A stretch of 64,000 nucleotides of DNA from Bacteroidaceae bacterium (GCA_017398805.1 JAFQEZ010000098.1:1-64000); one strand, 5' to 3'. Positions 54,236-63,264 are shown, counted from the first letter of the stretch. The notes: generated by a model not told the origin, from the letters alone. Numbers and translations: made by a program.

Positions 54236-54649
54236 AATATCCTCCGGATTGACGCCGGAAGGATTAAAAACAACTCAAAACATCCAGGCATAATTAAAGC
54301 AATATATCTGAGATTTGCAAATTATAAAGGTGTAAAAACAAGACTTTCTTTTACCTAAAGATTTATTTTAAATAACAAAATTTTTCACCTTATATAGAAT
54401 TATTCCAAATAAGAAACACACGCAAACCATATCGATAAGAATGCGCGACAGAGCGCAACAAAGCAACAAAAAAGGGTAAAAATCCGATTTTCGAAGCCTG
54501 CTTTTCAGCAGGCGATAAACACGTAACGCACTGATTATCAATTCGCAAAAATATTTTATCAAAAAAGCAACCTTACAAAAGCCGACATTATTAACAGCCT
54601 GATTTACAGAGTCTTATTTTAAGACATTTTTTCGCAAACTTTTATGGAC

Positions 54650-54680
54650 TTGATTTTTCATTAATATTTGAAGATATTTG
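54650..54680 (+). promoter_or_regulatory. Promoter of dnaA
   Basis: TTG (54650-54652), 20-base spacer, GATATTTG (54673-54680), one mismatch from TAnnTTTG. It implies a leader of about 80 bases containing the hairpin at 54695-54737. Confidence 0.6.
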
Positions 54681-54694
54681 CAATAGAAATGAAC

Positions 54695-54737
54695 GGCAAA
54701 GAGGCCCTCAAACAACGAGCCTCTTTTTATTTGCCGC
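54695..54737 (+). promoter_or_regulatory. Terminator-like hairpin in the dnaA leader
   Basis: GCAAAGAGGC-type 5' arm (54695-54705) pairs with GCCTCTTT (54719-54726), followed by T residues and TTTGCC that can extend the stem back to GGCAAA. It lies between the predicted promoter and the ATG at 54765, the arrangement of an attenuator. Confidence 0.5.
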
Positions 54738-54764
54738 CATAAAAGACAAGAGAACTGAAAGACA

Positions 54765-56156
54765 ATGAACTCAAACCTCACAGCAAAGTGGAACCGATGC
54801 CTTGAAATAATCCGGGACAATGTCTCGGATGCGACCTACACAACCTGGTTCGCCGACATCACTCCCCTCAAGTACGAGGATGGAACTTTGACCATCGAGG
54901 TAAAGAGCAACTTTGTCTACGAGTTCCTTGAGAGCAATTTTGTCGACCTGCTCCGCTCAACAATCTTCAAGGTGATGGGCAATGGAACAAGACTCATGTA
55001 CAGCGTCCTTACCGACAAGGACAACAACATAAGCATGGAGGTCGGCACAGACAGCAGCAACAGCCACAGGCATGGCACAGGCAACAGCGGCAACAGCGCT
55101 CCTAAAGCAATGCAGGAGGTTGTCCAGGAGCTTGATTCAATGCTCATAAGCCGTTACACGTTCGACAATTACGTTGAAGGTATCAGCAACCGCTTGTCAA
55201 GATCTGTAGCAATAAGCGTAGCCGACAAACCGGGCAGAGCGTTCAATCCACTCTTTATACACGGATCTTCAGGTGTAGGAAAGACACACCTCATCAATGC
55301 CATTGGAGTAAGGATAAAGGAACTCCATCCGGAATTGAGAGTGCTTTATGTATCGGCTCACCTGTTCCAGGTGCAATATACCGATTCAATCCTGCAGAAG
55401 AACTTCAACGACTTCATGAGATTCTATCAGAGCATTGACGTGCTCATCATAGATGACATCCAGGAATTCGCAGGCCTGCAGAAAACACAGAATGCATTCT
55501 TTCACATATTCAACCATCTGCACCTGAACGGAAAGCAGCTCATAATGACATCAGACCGTTCTCCGGCACAGTTGCAGGGAATGGAGGAGCGCCTCATCAC
55601 CCGTTTCAAGTGGGGCATGACTGCCGAGATTGAAAAGCCCGACCTCGAACTCAGAAAGAACATCCTACGCAATAAGATGCAAAGGGATGGCTTGAAGTTC
55701 CCCGAAGAGGTTATCTCATACATCGCAGAGAATGTAAATGCCAGCATAAGAGACCTTGAAGGTATAATTGTCTCACTCATGGCACATTCCACAATAAACA
55801 ATGCGGATGTCGACTTGAACCTTGCCCATAAGATCATAGGCAATCTGTCGGAATATGAGAAAAAGAGCATTACCATAGATGACATCATAAACAAGGTCTC
55901 GAGTTATTACGGCATTGAAGCCAGTGCAATAAACACCCGTTCGCGCAAGCGCGAAGTTGTACTCGTACGCCAGGTTGCAATGTTCCTTGCCAAAAAGTAC
56001 CTTGACATGTCTACATCAAAGATCGGACAATATATCGGCAACAGAGATCACGCGACAGTGCTTCATGCCTGCAAGACCGTTGCGAATTTGGCTGACACCG
56101 ACAAACAGTTCCGTAACGAACTTAACGAAATCGACCTCTCTTTACAGAGAGCATAA
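54765..56156 (+). CDS. dnaA: Chromosomal replication initiator DnaA
   Basis: 463 aa. Domain I (about 1-85, DnaB/DiaA-type interactions; [21 protein letters not shown]), a short linker rich in Ser/His/Gly, AAA+ domain III with Walker A GSSGVGKT (167-174) and Walker B LIIDDIQ, and the C-terminal helix-turn-helix domain IV with the family signature [16 protein letters not shown]. It binds DnaA boxes and opens the origin. Located alone between two intergenic regions of about 460-530 bases. Confidence 0.97.
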   Translation: MNSNLTAKWNRCLEIIRDNVSDATYTTWFADITPLKYEDGTLTIEVKSNFVYEFLESNFVDLLRSTIFKVMGNGTRLMYSVLTDKDNNISMEVGTDSSNSHRHGTGNSGNSAPKAMQEVVQELDSMLISRYTFDNYVEGISNRLSRSVAISVADKPGRAFNPLFIHGSSGVGKTHLINAIGVRIKELHPELRVLYVSAHLFQVQYTDSILQKNFNDFMRFYQSIDVLIIDDIQEFAGLQKTQNAFFHIFNHLHLNGKQLIMTSDRSPAQLQGMEERLITRFKWGMTAEIEKPDLELRKNILRNKMQRDGLKFPEEVISYIAENVNASIRDLEGIIVSLMAHSTINNADVDLNLAHKIIGNLSEYEKKSITIDDIINKVSSYYGIEASAINTRSRKREVVLVRQVAMFLAKKYLDMSTSKIGQYIGNRDHATVLHACKTVANLADTDKQFRNELNEIDLSLQRA

Positions 56157-56200
56157 TAAGTCTCAGAACACATTTCAATTATAGGAAAGACTCCGGTCTG

Positions 56201-56233
56201 AAAGAATCCGCTAATGGCGGATTCTTTTTTTAT
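56201..56233 (+). terminator. Terminator of dnaA
   Basis: 11-bp stem (56201-56211 with 56217-56227), 5-base loop and T7 tail, 44 bases past dnaA. Confidence 0.9.
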
Positions 56234-56444
56234 AAACAAACTTCAACTGTTTGCACAATTCCTGAAACACAATACAGACAAAAAAAATATTTTTTAGCAA
56301 AGATCCTCCTCTCGAAAAATAAATAAAACAACTATTCAAGAACAACAAAAGACATTATAGAAGGAAGGATAATAGAAAACTTTATCACATTGCATTCACA
56401 CAAGAATCTTCCTTTTAGAAAACTTTTTTGCAAAACCAAAAATT

Positions 56445-56469
56445 TAAAGCATTAAATATCAATGCTTTA
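56445..56469 (+). promoter_or_regulatory. Inverted repeat upstream of nrdJ (candidate operator)
   Basis: TAAAGCATT (56445-56453) and AATGCTTTA (56461-56469) flank a 7-base AT spacer. A related half, AGCATTAATATT, occurs at 56511-56522 next to the -33 box. Ribonucleotide reductase genes are often controlled by paired palindromes (NrdR boxes), so this is a candidate, though it does not match the classic sequence. The T run after it also permits a weak terminator reading. Confidence 0.4.
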
Positions 56470-56520
56470 TTTTTTATTTTGGAAAACTTTTATTTATGTT
56501 GACAACTTACAGCATTAATA

Positions 56521-56552
56521 TTTGGTTAATATAAAAATGAATTATAAATTTG
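56521..56552 (+). promoter_or_regulatory. Promoter of nrdJ
   Basis: TTTG (56521-56524), 20-base spacer, TAAATTTG (56545-56552): full consensus, 65 bases upstream of the start codon. Confidence 0.75.
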
Positions 56553-56616
56553 CAGAGCGTTAGAAAAAAAGCATAAGAGATTTCAACAAAAACAACCATA
56601 ATAACAACTGATTGAA

Positions 56617-59148
56617 GTGGAAAAGACAACCTACACTTACGATGATGCCTTCAAGGCAGCACTTGATTACTTCGGCGGTGATGAGCTCGCTGCAAGAGTA
56701 TGGGTCAACAAGTATGCAGTCAAGGACTCTTTCGGCAACATATACGAGAAGAGCCCCGAAGATATGCATTGGCGTATCGCAAATGAGATTGCACGCGTAG
56801 AGGCGCAATACAAGAACCCGATGAGTGCGCAGGAGATTTTTGATCTTCTCGACCACTTCAAATATATTGTTCCGTCGGGCAGCCCTATGACAGGTATCGG
56901 AAACGACTTCCAGATTGCCTCACTATCGAACTGCTTCGTTATCGGCATGGAGGGAAAGGCAGACTCATACGGCGGAATCATCCGCGTCGACGAGGAGCAG
57001 GTACAGCTCATGAAGCGCCGTGGCGGTGTAGGACACGACCTTTCACACATTCGCCCTAAAGGTTCTCCGGTAAAGAACTCCGCTCTCACATCAACCGGCC
57101 TCGTCCCATTCATGGAGCGTTACTCAAACTCTACACGCGAAGTTGCTCAGGATGGACGTAGAGGCGCACTGATGCTGAGCGTATCAATAAAGCACCCTGA
57201 TGCAGAAGCGTTCATTGACGCAAAGATGACAGAGGGCAAGGTTACCGGTGCCAATGTATCGGTAAAAATCGACGACGAATTCATGAAAGCTGTAACCGAA
57301 CAGCAACCATATACACAGCAATACCCCATAAACGGAGAGAATCCGCTATATACAAAAGAGATAAACGCCAACCAGCTATGGAACAAGATTATCCATAATG
57401 CGTGGAAGTCGGCAGAGCCGGGCGTACTATTCTGGGACACCATTCAGCGCGAGTCGATTCCTGACTGCTATGCAGACCTCGGCTTCGAGACCGTATCGAC
57501 CAACCCTTGTGGTGAAATCCCTCTATGCCCATACGATTCTTGCCGCCTCATAGCAATCAATCTCTACTCATATGTGGTAAATCCGTTCACACCCGAGGCA
57601 TACTTTGACTTTGAGCTTTTCAAGGAGCATGCGACTAAGACACAACGCATAATGGATGATATCATTGACCTTGAACTTGAAAAGATCAAGGCAATTCAGG
57701 AGAAGATCGAGAGCGATCCTGAAAGCGAAGAGGTCAAAGGAGCCGAGAGGAAATTGTGGGAGAAGATTGCACGCAAGAGCAGCATGGGACGTCGTACCGG
57801 CGTTGGTATTACAGCCGAGGGCGACATGCTTGCAGCCATGGGCTTGAGATACGGCAGTAAAGAGGCCGTAGAGTTCTCGGAACAGGTACACAAGACATTG
57901 GCACTCGCCGCATACGGTTCATCAGTGAAACTTGCCGAGGAGCGCGGAGCATTCGAGATATTCAATATCAAGCGCGAGGAGAACAATCCATTCATCAACC
58001 GCTTGCGCGAGGCTGACCCGGCGCTTTACGAGAACATGAAGAAGTTCGGACGCAGAAACATTGCCTGCCTCACCATTGCACCTACAGGCACAGTGAGTAT
58101 CATGACACAGACCACATCTGGTATCGAGCCTGTATTCATGCCTGTATACAAGCGCCGCAGGAAGGTCAACCCCAATGATCCTGCAGTACATGTGGACTTC
58201 ACGGATGAAAACGGTGATGCATTTGAGGAGTACGTAGTATACCACCACAAGTTTGTTGAGTGGATGCAGAAGAGTGGCATCGACACCACAAAGCGCTACA
58301 CACAGGCCGAAATAGACGGCATCGTGGCACGTTCACCATACGCAAAGGCAACATCCAATGATATTGACTGGCTTGCGAAGGTTGAGATGCAGGGACGTAT
58401 CCAGAAGTGGGTTGACCACTCAATCAGTGTAACCATCAACCTGCCTAATAACGTTGACGAAAAATTGGTAAATGATCTCTACGTTACAGCATGGAAATGC
58501 GGTTGCAAGGGATGCACAGTATACCGCGACGGTTCACGTGCCGGAGTCCTCGTATCGACCGAGAGCAAGAAGGAGAAAAAAGAAGCCGAGGTTGCAAAAC
58601 CCACAATAACAGAAGTGCGTCCTGTAATTCTTGAAGCAGATGTTGTACGATTCCAGAACAACAAAGAGAAATGGGTGGCATTCATCGGTCTTCTGGACGG
58701 TGAACCATACGAAATCTTTACCGGACAGCAGGATGACGAGGATGGCATTCCATTGCCTAAGAACGTCACACGCGGTATAATCATCAAACACACGAATGAG
58801 GACGGCACAAAGCGCTATGACTTCCAGTTCGAGAACAAAATAGGTTACAAAACTACAATCGAAGGACTATCTGAGCGATTCAACCCCGAATTCTGGAATT
58901 ACGCCAAACTCATTTCAGGTGTATTGAGATATAAGATGCCTATTGACCAGGTAATCAAACTCATATCATCGCTTGAACTTGCATCGGACAACATCAACAC
59001 CTGGAAAAATGGCGTTGAGCGTGCGCTGAAACGTTACATCAAGGATGGTACATCTGCAGCCGAGAAGTGCCCGAACTGCAAACAGCAGCTTATATTTGAG
59101 GAAGGTTGCCTCCACTGCCCTGGATGCGGATACTCAAAATGCGGATAA
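56617..59148 (+). CDS. nrdJ: Adenosylcobalamin-dependent ribonucleotide reductase (class II)
   Basis: 843 aa, start codon GTG. It makes deoxyribonucleotides with a cobalamin-generated thiyl radical and needs no NrdB partner; none is present. Visible: ASLSNCFV with redox Cys106, GRRGALMLSVSIKHPD, the STNPCGEIPLCPYDSC active site with Cys298 as the likely thiyl-radical residue, and ACLTIAPTGTVSIM. The C-terminal third has a TSCPD-like region and ends in a zinc-ribbon with two CPxC-type pairs (CPNC, CPGC) and a final Cys pair-like CG tail that likely re-reduces the active site. Class II allows DNA precursor synthesis with or without oxygen, provided B12 is available. Confidence 0.94.
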   Translation: MEKTTYTYDDAFKAALDYFGGDELAARVWVNKYAVKDSFGNIYEKSPEDMHWRIANEIARVEAQYKNPMSAQEIFDLLDHFKYIVPSGSPMTGIGNDFQIASLSNCFVIGMEGKADSYGGIIRVDEEQVQLMKRRGGVGHDLSHIRPKGSPVKNSALTSTGLVPFMERYSNSTREVAQDGRRGALMLSVSIKHPDAEAFIDAKMTEGKVTGANVSVKIDDEFMKAVTEQQPYTQQYPINGENPLYTKEINANQLWNKIIHNAWKSAEPGVLFWDTIQRESIPDCYADLGFETVSTNPCGEIPLCPYDSCRLIAINLYSYVVNPFTPEAYFDFELFKEHATKTQRIMDDIIDLELEKIKAIQEKIESDPESEEVKGAERKLWEKIARKSSMGRRTGVGITAEGDMLAAMGLRYGSKEAVEFSEQVHKTLALAAYGSSVKLAEERGAFEIFNIKREENNPFINRLREADPALYENMKKFGRRNIACLTIAPTGTVSIMTQTTSGIEPVFMPVYKRRRKVNPNDPAVHVDFTDENGDAFEEYVVYHHKFVEWMQKSGIDTTKRYTQAEIDGIVARSPYAKATSNDIDWLAKVEMQGRIQKWVDHSISVTINLPNNVDEKLVNDLYVTAWKCGCKGCTVYRDGSRAGVLVSTESKKEKKEAEVAKPTITEVRPVILEADVVRFQNNKEKWVAFIGLLDGEPYEIFTGQQDDEDGIPLPKNVTRGIIIKHTNEDGTKRYDFQFENKIGYKTTIEGLSERFNPEFWNYAKLISGVLRYKMPIDQVIKLISSLELASDNINTWKNGVERALKRYIKDGTSAAEKCPNCKQQLIFEEGCLHCPGCGYSKCG

Positions 59149-59186
59149 GGAATATTTCATAATTAGTAAATAAATAAGTTGCCAGT

Positions 59187-59222
59187 AAGGGGTCTTTAAG
59201 CAGTTAGAGACCCCTTGCGTTT
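59187..59222 (+). terminator. Terminator of nrdJ
   Basis: 9-bp stem (59187-59195 with 59208-59216), 12-base loop, then GCGTTTT, 38 bases past the nrdJ stop. Confidence 0.75.
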
Positions 59223-59286
59223 TAAAGAGAGACAAATTACAGCGCAATATACAAGCAACAACGATTATCTAAAGAGAAGATTCAAG

Positions 59287-59655
59287 ATGCAGACGACGGC
59301 TTACACAATAGAACTCAAACAGATACACCTATATGCGCATCACGGCGTAATGGAGCAGGAGAGAAGCATTGGAGCATGGTTTACCATTGACATCGCACTT
59401 GAAATAGGAGATAACAGCTGCATGGATAGCGACGACATCAATGGAACTGTCAGCTACGCAGACGTATACAGCATTATTCGTCGCGAAATGGAACACCCCT
59501 CGCAGTTGCTCGAGAATGTCTGCTACCGTATAAGCCAAGCGCTCTACAGCGCATTTCCACAGATTACAGGCATTAGGATCTCACTTGCAAAAGATACACC
59601 ACCCATGGGAGGCGACAGGCTGAATGCCTCTGTCACCATAACCAGCAAAAGATAG
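59287..59655 (+). CDS. folB: Dihydroneopterin aldolase
   Basis: 122 aa from the ATG at 59287; an in-frame start at 59215 would lie in the nrdJ terminator and adds residues not found in the family. It cleaves 7,8-dihydroneopterin to 6-hydroxymethyl-dihydropterin in folate synthesis. Family features: LKQIHLYAHHGVMEQER, SYADVYSIIRREM with following LLENVCYRIS, and the C-terminal catalytic Lys region ISLAKDTPPMGG. Other fol genes are not adjacent. Confidence 0.95.
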   Translation: MQTTAYTIELKQIHLYAHHGVMEQERSIGAWFTIDIALEIGDNSCMDSDDINGTVSYADVYSIIRREMEHPSQLLENVCYRISQALYSAFPQITGIRISLAKDTPPMGGDRLNASVTITSKR

Positions 59656-59658
59656 GAT

Positions 59659-59694
59659 AAGCGAACGCACTGCCGTAAGGCAGTGCGTTCGCTT
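59659..59694. terminator. Hairpin between convergent folB and rnc
   Basis: Perfect 16-bp stem (59659-59674 with 59679-59694) with a GTAA loop, 3 bases past folB and 21 bases past rnc. It lacks a strong U tract but is well placed to end both transcripts. Confidence 0.75.
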
Positions 59695-59715
59695 GTTATG
59701 GAGGTCTTCTTTATA

Positions 59716-60453
59716 TTATTTTATACCAAGGCCGGCTATCGCTTGGCGGGCGGCTTTCTGTTGGCTCTCACGTTTTGAGAAGCCGTCGCCTGTACCTTGC
59801 ACTTCACCATCCACAAGAACCTCACTTACAAAAAAGGCACCATCCTTACGCAGTTCTTCACTCACCACGCGGAATTCGACCTCCTTATGGCTCCTCTGAG
59901 ACCATTCGATCAGGCGGCTTTTATAGTTCTTGTCCGACTTTGCAATCTGCTCGATATCCTTCAAACGGGAGAAGACCCTATCAAGAAGGAACCTGCGACA
60001 GTGTTTATACCCTTTGTCAATATATATCGCTCCAATCAGCGCTTCAAGCGCATTACCGTATATATAACTGTTATGCTGTTGGGAAATACCGCAAGAATCG
60101 ACAAATTTGTCGATGCCAATCTCTACGGCAAGTTCATTCAACCGCTCACGACATACAAGATTGCTTCGCGACTTTGTAAGGAAGCCTTCGCGTTCTCTGC
60201 GGAATTTTGAATAGAGGAAGTCTGCTGTTACAGAGCTGAGCACGGCATCACCCAAGAACTCAAGACGCTCATTACAACCCAGCTTACGGGAGCCGGAAGC
60301 TTGCGAACTATGCGTCAAGGCAGTTTTATAAAGAGATATTTTCCCAGGTACAAAACCCAATATCGAATATAACAAAAGATAAGACTCCCTATCCTTGTGG
60401 GATAGAAGCCTTATCTTGTCAATTATCCTTTTCAAATATCTGTTAGCCTTCAA
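59716..60453 (-). CDS. rnc: Ribonuclease III
   Basis: 245-aa double-strand-specific endoribonuclease for rRNA and mRNA processing. The catalytic domain has NERLEFLGDAVL (Glu65, Asp69) and GNALEALIGAIYID (Glu137). A dsRNA-binding domain covers about 170-243 (YKSRLIEWSQR, FSKRESQQKAARQAI). The start is a TTG overlapping the last 11 bases of fabF; a second TTG at 60435 would give 239 aa and also fits. Encoded after acpP-fabF in one operon, the common Bacteroidetes order. Confidence 0.95.
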   Translation of the reverse strand: MKANRYLKRIIDKIRLLSHKDRESYLLLYSILGFVPGKISLYKTALTHSSQASGSRKLGCNERLEFLGDAVLSSVTADFLYSKFRREREGFLTKSRSNLVCRERLNELAVEIGIDKFVDSCGISQQHNSYIYGNALEALIGAIYIDKGYKHCRRFLLDRVFSRLKDIEQIAKSDKNYKSRLIEWSQRSHKEVEFRVVSEELRKDGAFFVSEVLVDGEVQGTGDGFSKRESQQKAARQAIAGLGIK

Positions 60454-61705
60454 TTTTCTTAAACGCTATGCTTGCATTGTGTCCACCGAAACCGAATGTA
60501 TTTGACAACGCGACCTTCACTTCCCTTTTCTGGGCCTTGTTGAAGGTAAAGTTCATGCGATAGTCAATTTCCGGATCCTCATCACCCTCTTCGTGATTTA
60601 TAGTGGGCGGTATAATACCGTCCCTGACTGCCAAAACAGTCAAAACAGCCTCTATGGCACCTGCTGCACCTAAAAGGTGTCCTGTCATTGACTTTGTTGA
60701 ACTGATATTCAACTTATAGGCATGGTCGCCGAAGAGAGTAGCAATAGCCTTGGCCTCTGCAATGTCACCTGCGTATGTAGATGTGCCGTGTACATTGATG
60801 TAGTCTACATCATTTATCGAGAGACCGGCCTCATCGAGCGCAGCCTTCATTACACGGCATGCACCTTCGCCCTCGGGATGAGGTGCTGTAATATGATATG
60901 CATCTGCCGTAAGGCCTGTACCTGCAATTTCTGCATATATCTTCGCTCCACGGGCAACAGCATGCTCATACTCCTCAAGGATGAGTGTTGCAGCACCTTC
61001 GGCCATCACAAAACCGTCACGGCTCTTGCTGAACGGACGTGATGCCCCTTTCGGGTCATCATTCCTTACAGACAATGCGTGCATCGCATTGAATGCACCT
61101 ACACCGGTCTGACATATTGCAGCCTCCGCACCTCCGGCAATGATGACATCAGCTCTTCCCAAACGTATCTGGTCATAAGCATCAATTATCGCATTACTTG
61201 ATGAAGCACAAGCCGATGTAGTCACGTAGTTGGGACCTTTAAGCCCATAGCGTATCGATATGATACCGGCAGTCATATCCGATATCATCTTTGTCATAAG
61301 AAATGGGGAGAATCTTGGACCTGATTCCTGATTTAGCGCATATGCGCGCATCTCATCCTCAAGAGCACTGAGTCCTCCGATACCTTCACCGTATATGACG
61401 CCAACACGCATTGTATCAACTTTCTCAAAGTCAAGGCCACTATCGTTTATAGCCTCAACTGCCGATGCGAAACCATAATGGGTATCGACATCGAGTTTGC
61501 GTACATCGCGTCTGTCCATACTTGCTGTAGGGTCAAAATCCTTGACCTCGCAAGCGAATGTTGTCTTGAAAAGGTATGTATCAAAACGAGTAATAGGTCC
61601 TGCTCCACTTACACCATTGATTGCATTCTCCCACATAGTAGGAACATCATTGCCAATCGGCGAAACGGCACCAAGACCTGTTACAACAACTCTTCTTTGT
61701 TTCAT
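60443..61705 (-). CDS. fabF: 3-oxoacyl-ACP synthase II
   Basis: 420-aa condensing enzyme that elongates acyl-ACP with malonyl-ACP. The Cys-His-His triad is Cys166 (TTSACASSSNAI), His306 (VHGTSTYAGD) and His343 (KSMTGHLLGAAGA). Length is standard. acpP lies 33 bases upstream and rnc overlaps downstream. Confidence 0.97.
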   Translation of the reverse strand: MKQRRVVVTGLGAVSPIGNDVPTMWENAINGVSGAGPITRFDTYLFKTTFACEVKDFDPTASMDRRDVRKLDVDTHYGFASAVEAINDSGLDFEKVDTMRVGVIYGEGIGGLSALEDEMRAYALNQESGPRFSPFLMTKMISDMTAGIISIRYGLKGPNYVTTSACASSSNAIIDAYDQIRLGRADVIIAGGAEAAICQTGVGAFNAMHALSVRNDDPKGASRPFSKSRDGFVMAEGAATLILEEYEHAVARGAKIYAEIAGTGLTADAYHITAPHPEGEGACRVMKAALDEAGLSINDVDYINVHGTSTYAGDIAEAKAIATLFGDHAYKLNISSTKSMTGHLLGAAGAIEAVLTVLAVRDGIIPPTINHEEGDEDPEIDYRMNFTFNKAQKREVKVALSNTFGFGGHNASIAFKKIEG

Positions 61706-61738
61706 CTTAGAATTGTTAGTATAGTAGGGAGAGAAGGA

Positions 61739-61981
61739 TTACTTCTCGGCAACCTTCTCCTCTACGAACTTGACAGCATCACCTACTGTCGCGATTTTCT
61801 CTGCAGCATCCTCGGGGATTGAGATACCGAACTCATCCTCGATCTCCATAATAAGCTCTACTCTATCCAATGAGTCTGCACTCAAGTCGTTTGTAAAGTT
61901 AGCCTCAGAAGTTACCTCTGCCTCTGATACACCGAACTTCTCAACAATAATAGCCTTAACTCTTGATTCAATTTCTGACAT
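61739..61981 (-). CDS. acpP: Acyl carrier protein
   Basis: 80 aa from the ATG at 61981; the longer frame to 62047 includes promoter sequence and is rejected. The phosphopantetheine attachment site is Ser37 in [12 protein letters not shown]. Acidic, all-helical, as usual. First gene of the acpP-fabF-rnc operon. Confidence 0.97.
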   Translation of the reverse strand: MSEIESRVKAIIVEKFGVSEAEVTSEANFTNDLSADSLDRVELIMEIEDEFGISIPEDAAEKIATVGDAVKFVEEKVAEK

Positions 61982-62016
61982 AGTTGTATTTTTTTGAAGA
62001 TTGAACATTTTCAATG

Positions 62017-62047
62017 CAAAAGTATGATAAAAATTAGGAACTGCCAA
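62017..62047 (-). promoter_or_regulatory. Promoter of acpP-fabF-rnc
   Basis: Minus-strand TACTTTTG (62017-62024) with TTG (62045-62047) 20 bases upstream; the start codon of acpP is 36 bases downstream. Confidence 0.75.
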
Positions 62048-62070
62048 GAAAGAGAGGAAAAAAATCGCTT

Positions 62071-62101
62071 AAAAATTGCACAAATACACATTTTTGTGCA
62101 A
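62071..62101 (-). terminator. Terminator of pdxB
   Basis: 9-bp perfect stem (62076-62084 with 62093-62101) with an 8-base loop, followed on the minus strand by ATTTTT, about 31 bases past the pdxB stop. Confidence 0.75.
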
Positions 62102-62132
62102 AACATACACCAAAAACCACCTGTTTTAACAT

Positions 62133-63182
62133 TTAATCACTTTTGAGGCGGATTTCATACGACGAATGTTCTCTCCTCAGATTGTAATTATTTCTAAGTT
62201 CCTCAAATGCGGAAGGATTCTTTTTCAACGCAAACGAGTCGTTTGCAGGAGAATATATCCGCAAAGCCGCAGAAGCGAAATCCGGAGCCTCAACCACCAG
62301 ACCGGATGATTCCAATGGCGGCAAAGGCAGGGCCCCATCATATCCTGTATGCCGTGCAAAAGCCTCAAGAACAATCCTTGTCGCATTATATTTTCCCTCA
62401 AGCGAATAACCTGCAATATGAGGCGTTGCCAGATACACCTTATTTAATAAATCAGTATCTATATACGGTTCACCCTCCCAGACATCAAGTACGGCATCAC
62501 CGACCTTACCGCTGTCAATAGATTGCAACAGAGCCTTATTGTCCACCACCGGACCACGGGATGCGTTTATAAGAAGACGACACTTTAAAAGAGAGTTGAA
62601 AAACCGTTCGCCAGCAAGATGGAAACTCGGGAACTCACCTCCTCGGTTCAGAGTAGGATGGAATGTAATGATTTCACATTCAGCCGCAATAACATCGAGC
62701 GGCACAAATCCGTCATTTCCTTCACGTTTTGCCCTTGGAGGATCATTCCGGTAAACCTTTATGCCTTCCCTCTCAGCCCATTCCGCCACTTTGGATCCAA
62801 TTTCACCGACTCCTACAACACCGATCGAGAGCCCCTTTAGCGACAACCCTCTCTCTCGCGCCCACAGATAAACTACAGATTGGACATACTGCAACACAGC
62901 CCCCGCATTGCATCCCGCCGCACTACTCCACACAATACCGTTGTCGGCACAATATGCGGCATCAATATGGTCATAACCTATTGTTGCAGTACCGATAAAA
63001 CTGATTTTACTGCCTTCAAGCAAAGACGCATCACACCTTGTGCGGGTACGAACAAACAGCGCCTCTGCATCGGCGACATCGCCTTTTGAGATTACCACAC
63101 CGGGTAGAGGAGATACATCATGCCCCATCCTTTGAAGAGCCTCACATATAAACGGGATTTTCTCGTCAACAACTATTTTCAT
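62133..63182 (-). CDS. pdxB: 4-phosphoerythronate dehydrogenase
   Basis: 349-aa D-2-hydroxyacid dehydrogenase acting in the DXP-dependent pyridoxal 5'-phosphate pathway. The NAD-binding region GLSIGVVGVGEIGSKVAEWA and catalytic Arg (INASRGPVVD), Glu (VWEGEPYID) and His (ATPHIAGYS) are present. The start of the protein (KIVVDEKIPF) and the C-terminal dimerisation region typical of PdxB distinguish it from SerA. Single gene, own terminator. Confidence 0.93.
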   Translation of the reverse strand: MKIVVDEKIPFICEALQRMGHDVSPLPGVVISKGDVADAEALFVRTRTRCDASLLEGSKISFIGTATIGYDHIDAAYCADNGIVWSSAAGCNAGAVLQYVQSVVYLWARERGLSLKGLSIGVVGVGEIGSKVAEWAEREGIKVYRNDPPRAKREGNDGFVPLDVIAAECEIITFHPTLNRGGEFPSFHLAGERFFNSLLKCRLLINASRGPVVDNKALLQSIDSGKVGDAVLDVWEGEPYIDTDLLNKVYLATPHIAGYSLEGKYNATRIVLEAFARHTGYDGALPLPPLESSGLVVEAPDFASAALRIYSPANDSFALKKNPSAFEELRNNYNLRREHSSYEIRLKSD

Positions 63183-63205
63183 TGCCCAATCACTCTAAAG
63201 TGGTA

Positions 63206-63213
63206 CAAATATA
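63206..63213 (-). promoter_or_regulatory. -7 box for pdxB
   Basis: Minus-strand TATATTTG 24 bases upstream of the pdxB ATG, within the 108-base divergent gap. The -33 element is not clear. Confidence 0.5.
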
Positions 63214-63231
63214 ACGACTTTTGTTGCAAAG

Positions 63232-63264
63232 TTTTGTCAATATCACAAACTTTCGTTAGTTTTG
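63232..63264 (+). promoter_or_regulatory. Promoter of the DUF4254-GT9 operon
   Basis: TTTTG (63232-63236), 20-base spacer, TAGTTTTG (63257-63264). The implied start site is about 20 bases before the ATG at 63291. Confidence 0.75.

Larger units (their letters stand above)
54236..54764. other. 529-base AT-rich region between dnaX and dnaA
   Basis: No credible gene. Contents: a 6-bp GC-rich hairpin (54496-54501 with 54508-54513); a minus-strand TATTTTTG box at 54546-54553; a small terminator-like hairpin with T tail (54611-54625, tail to 54632); the dnaA promoter; and the dnaA leader hairpin. No array of DnaA boxes (TTATCCACA-like) was seen, so an origin is not supported. A small untranslated RNA is possible between 54370 and 54560. 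Confidence 0.5.
56157..56616. other. 460-base AT-rich region between dnaA and nrdJ
   Basis: Holds the dnaA terminator (56201-56232), three GAAAACTTT(T/A) motifs (56375, 56418, 56482), a 9-bp-arm inverted repeat (56445-56469), and the nrdJ promoter (56521-56552). No gene is seen. Confidence 0.6.

Noticed and set aside
54368..54562. 64-codon hydrophobic open frame on the minus strand between dnaX and dnaA
   Set aside because: It starts with TTG overlapping a promoter-like box, has an unusual Cys/Leu-rich composition and no ribosome-binding site; more likely a chance frame in a non-coding element.
54236..54764. Origin of replication next to dnaA
   Set aside because: No cluster of DnaA boxes was found by eye, and the origin is not always next to dnaA in Bacteroidetes. 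A GC-skew plot of the whole chromosome would decide.
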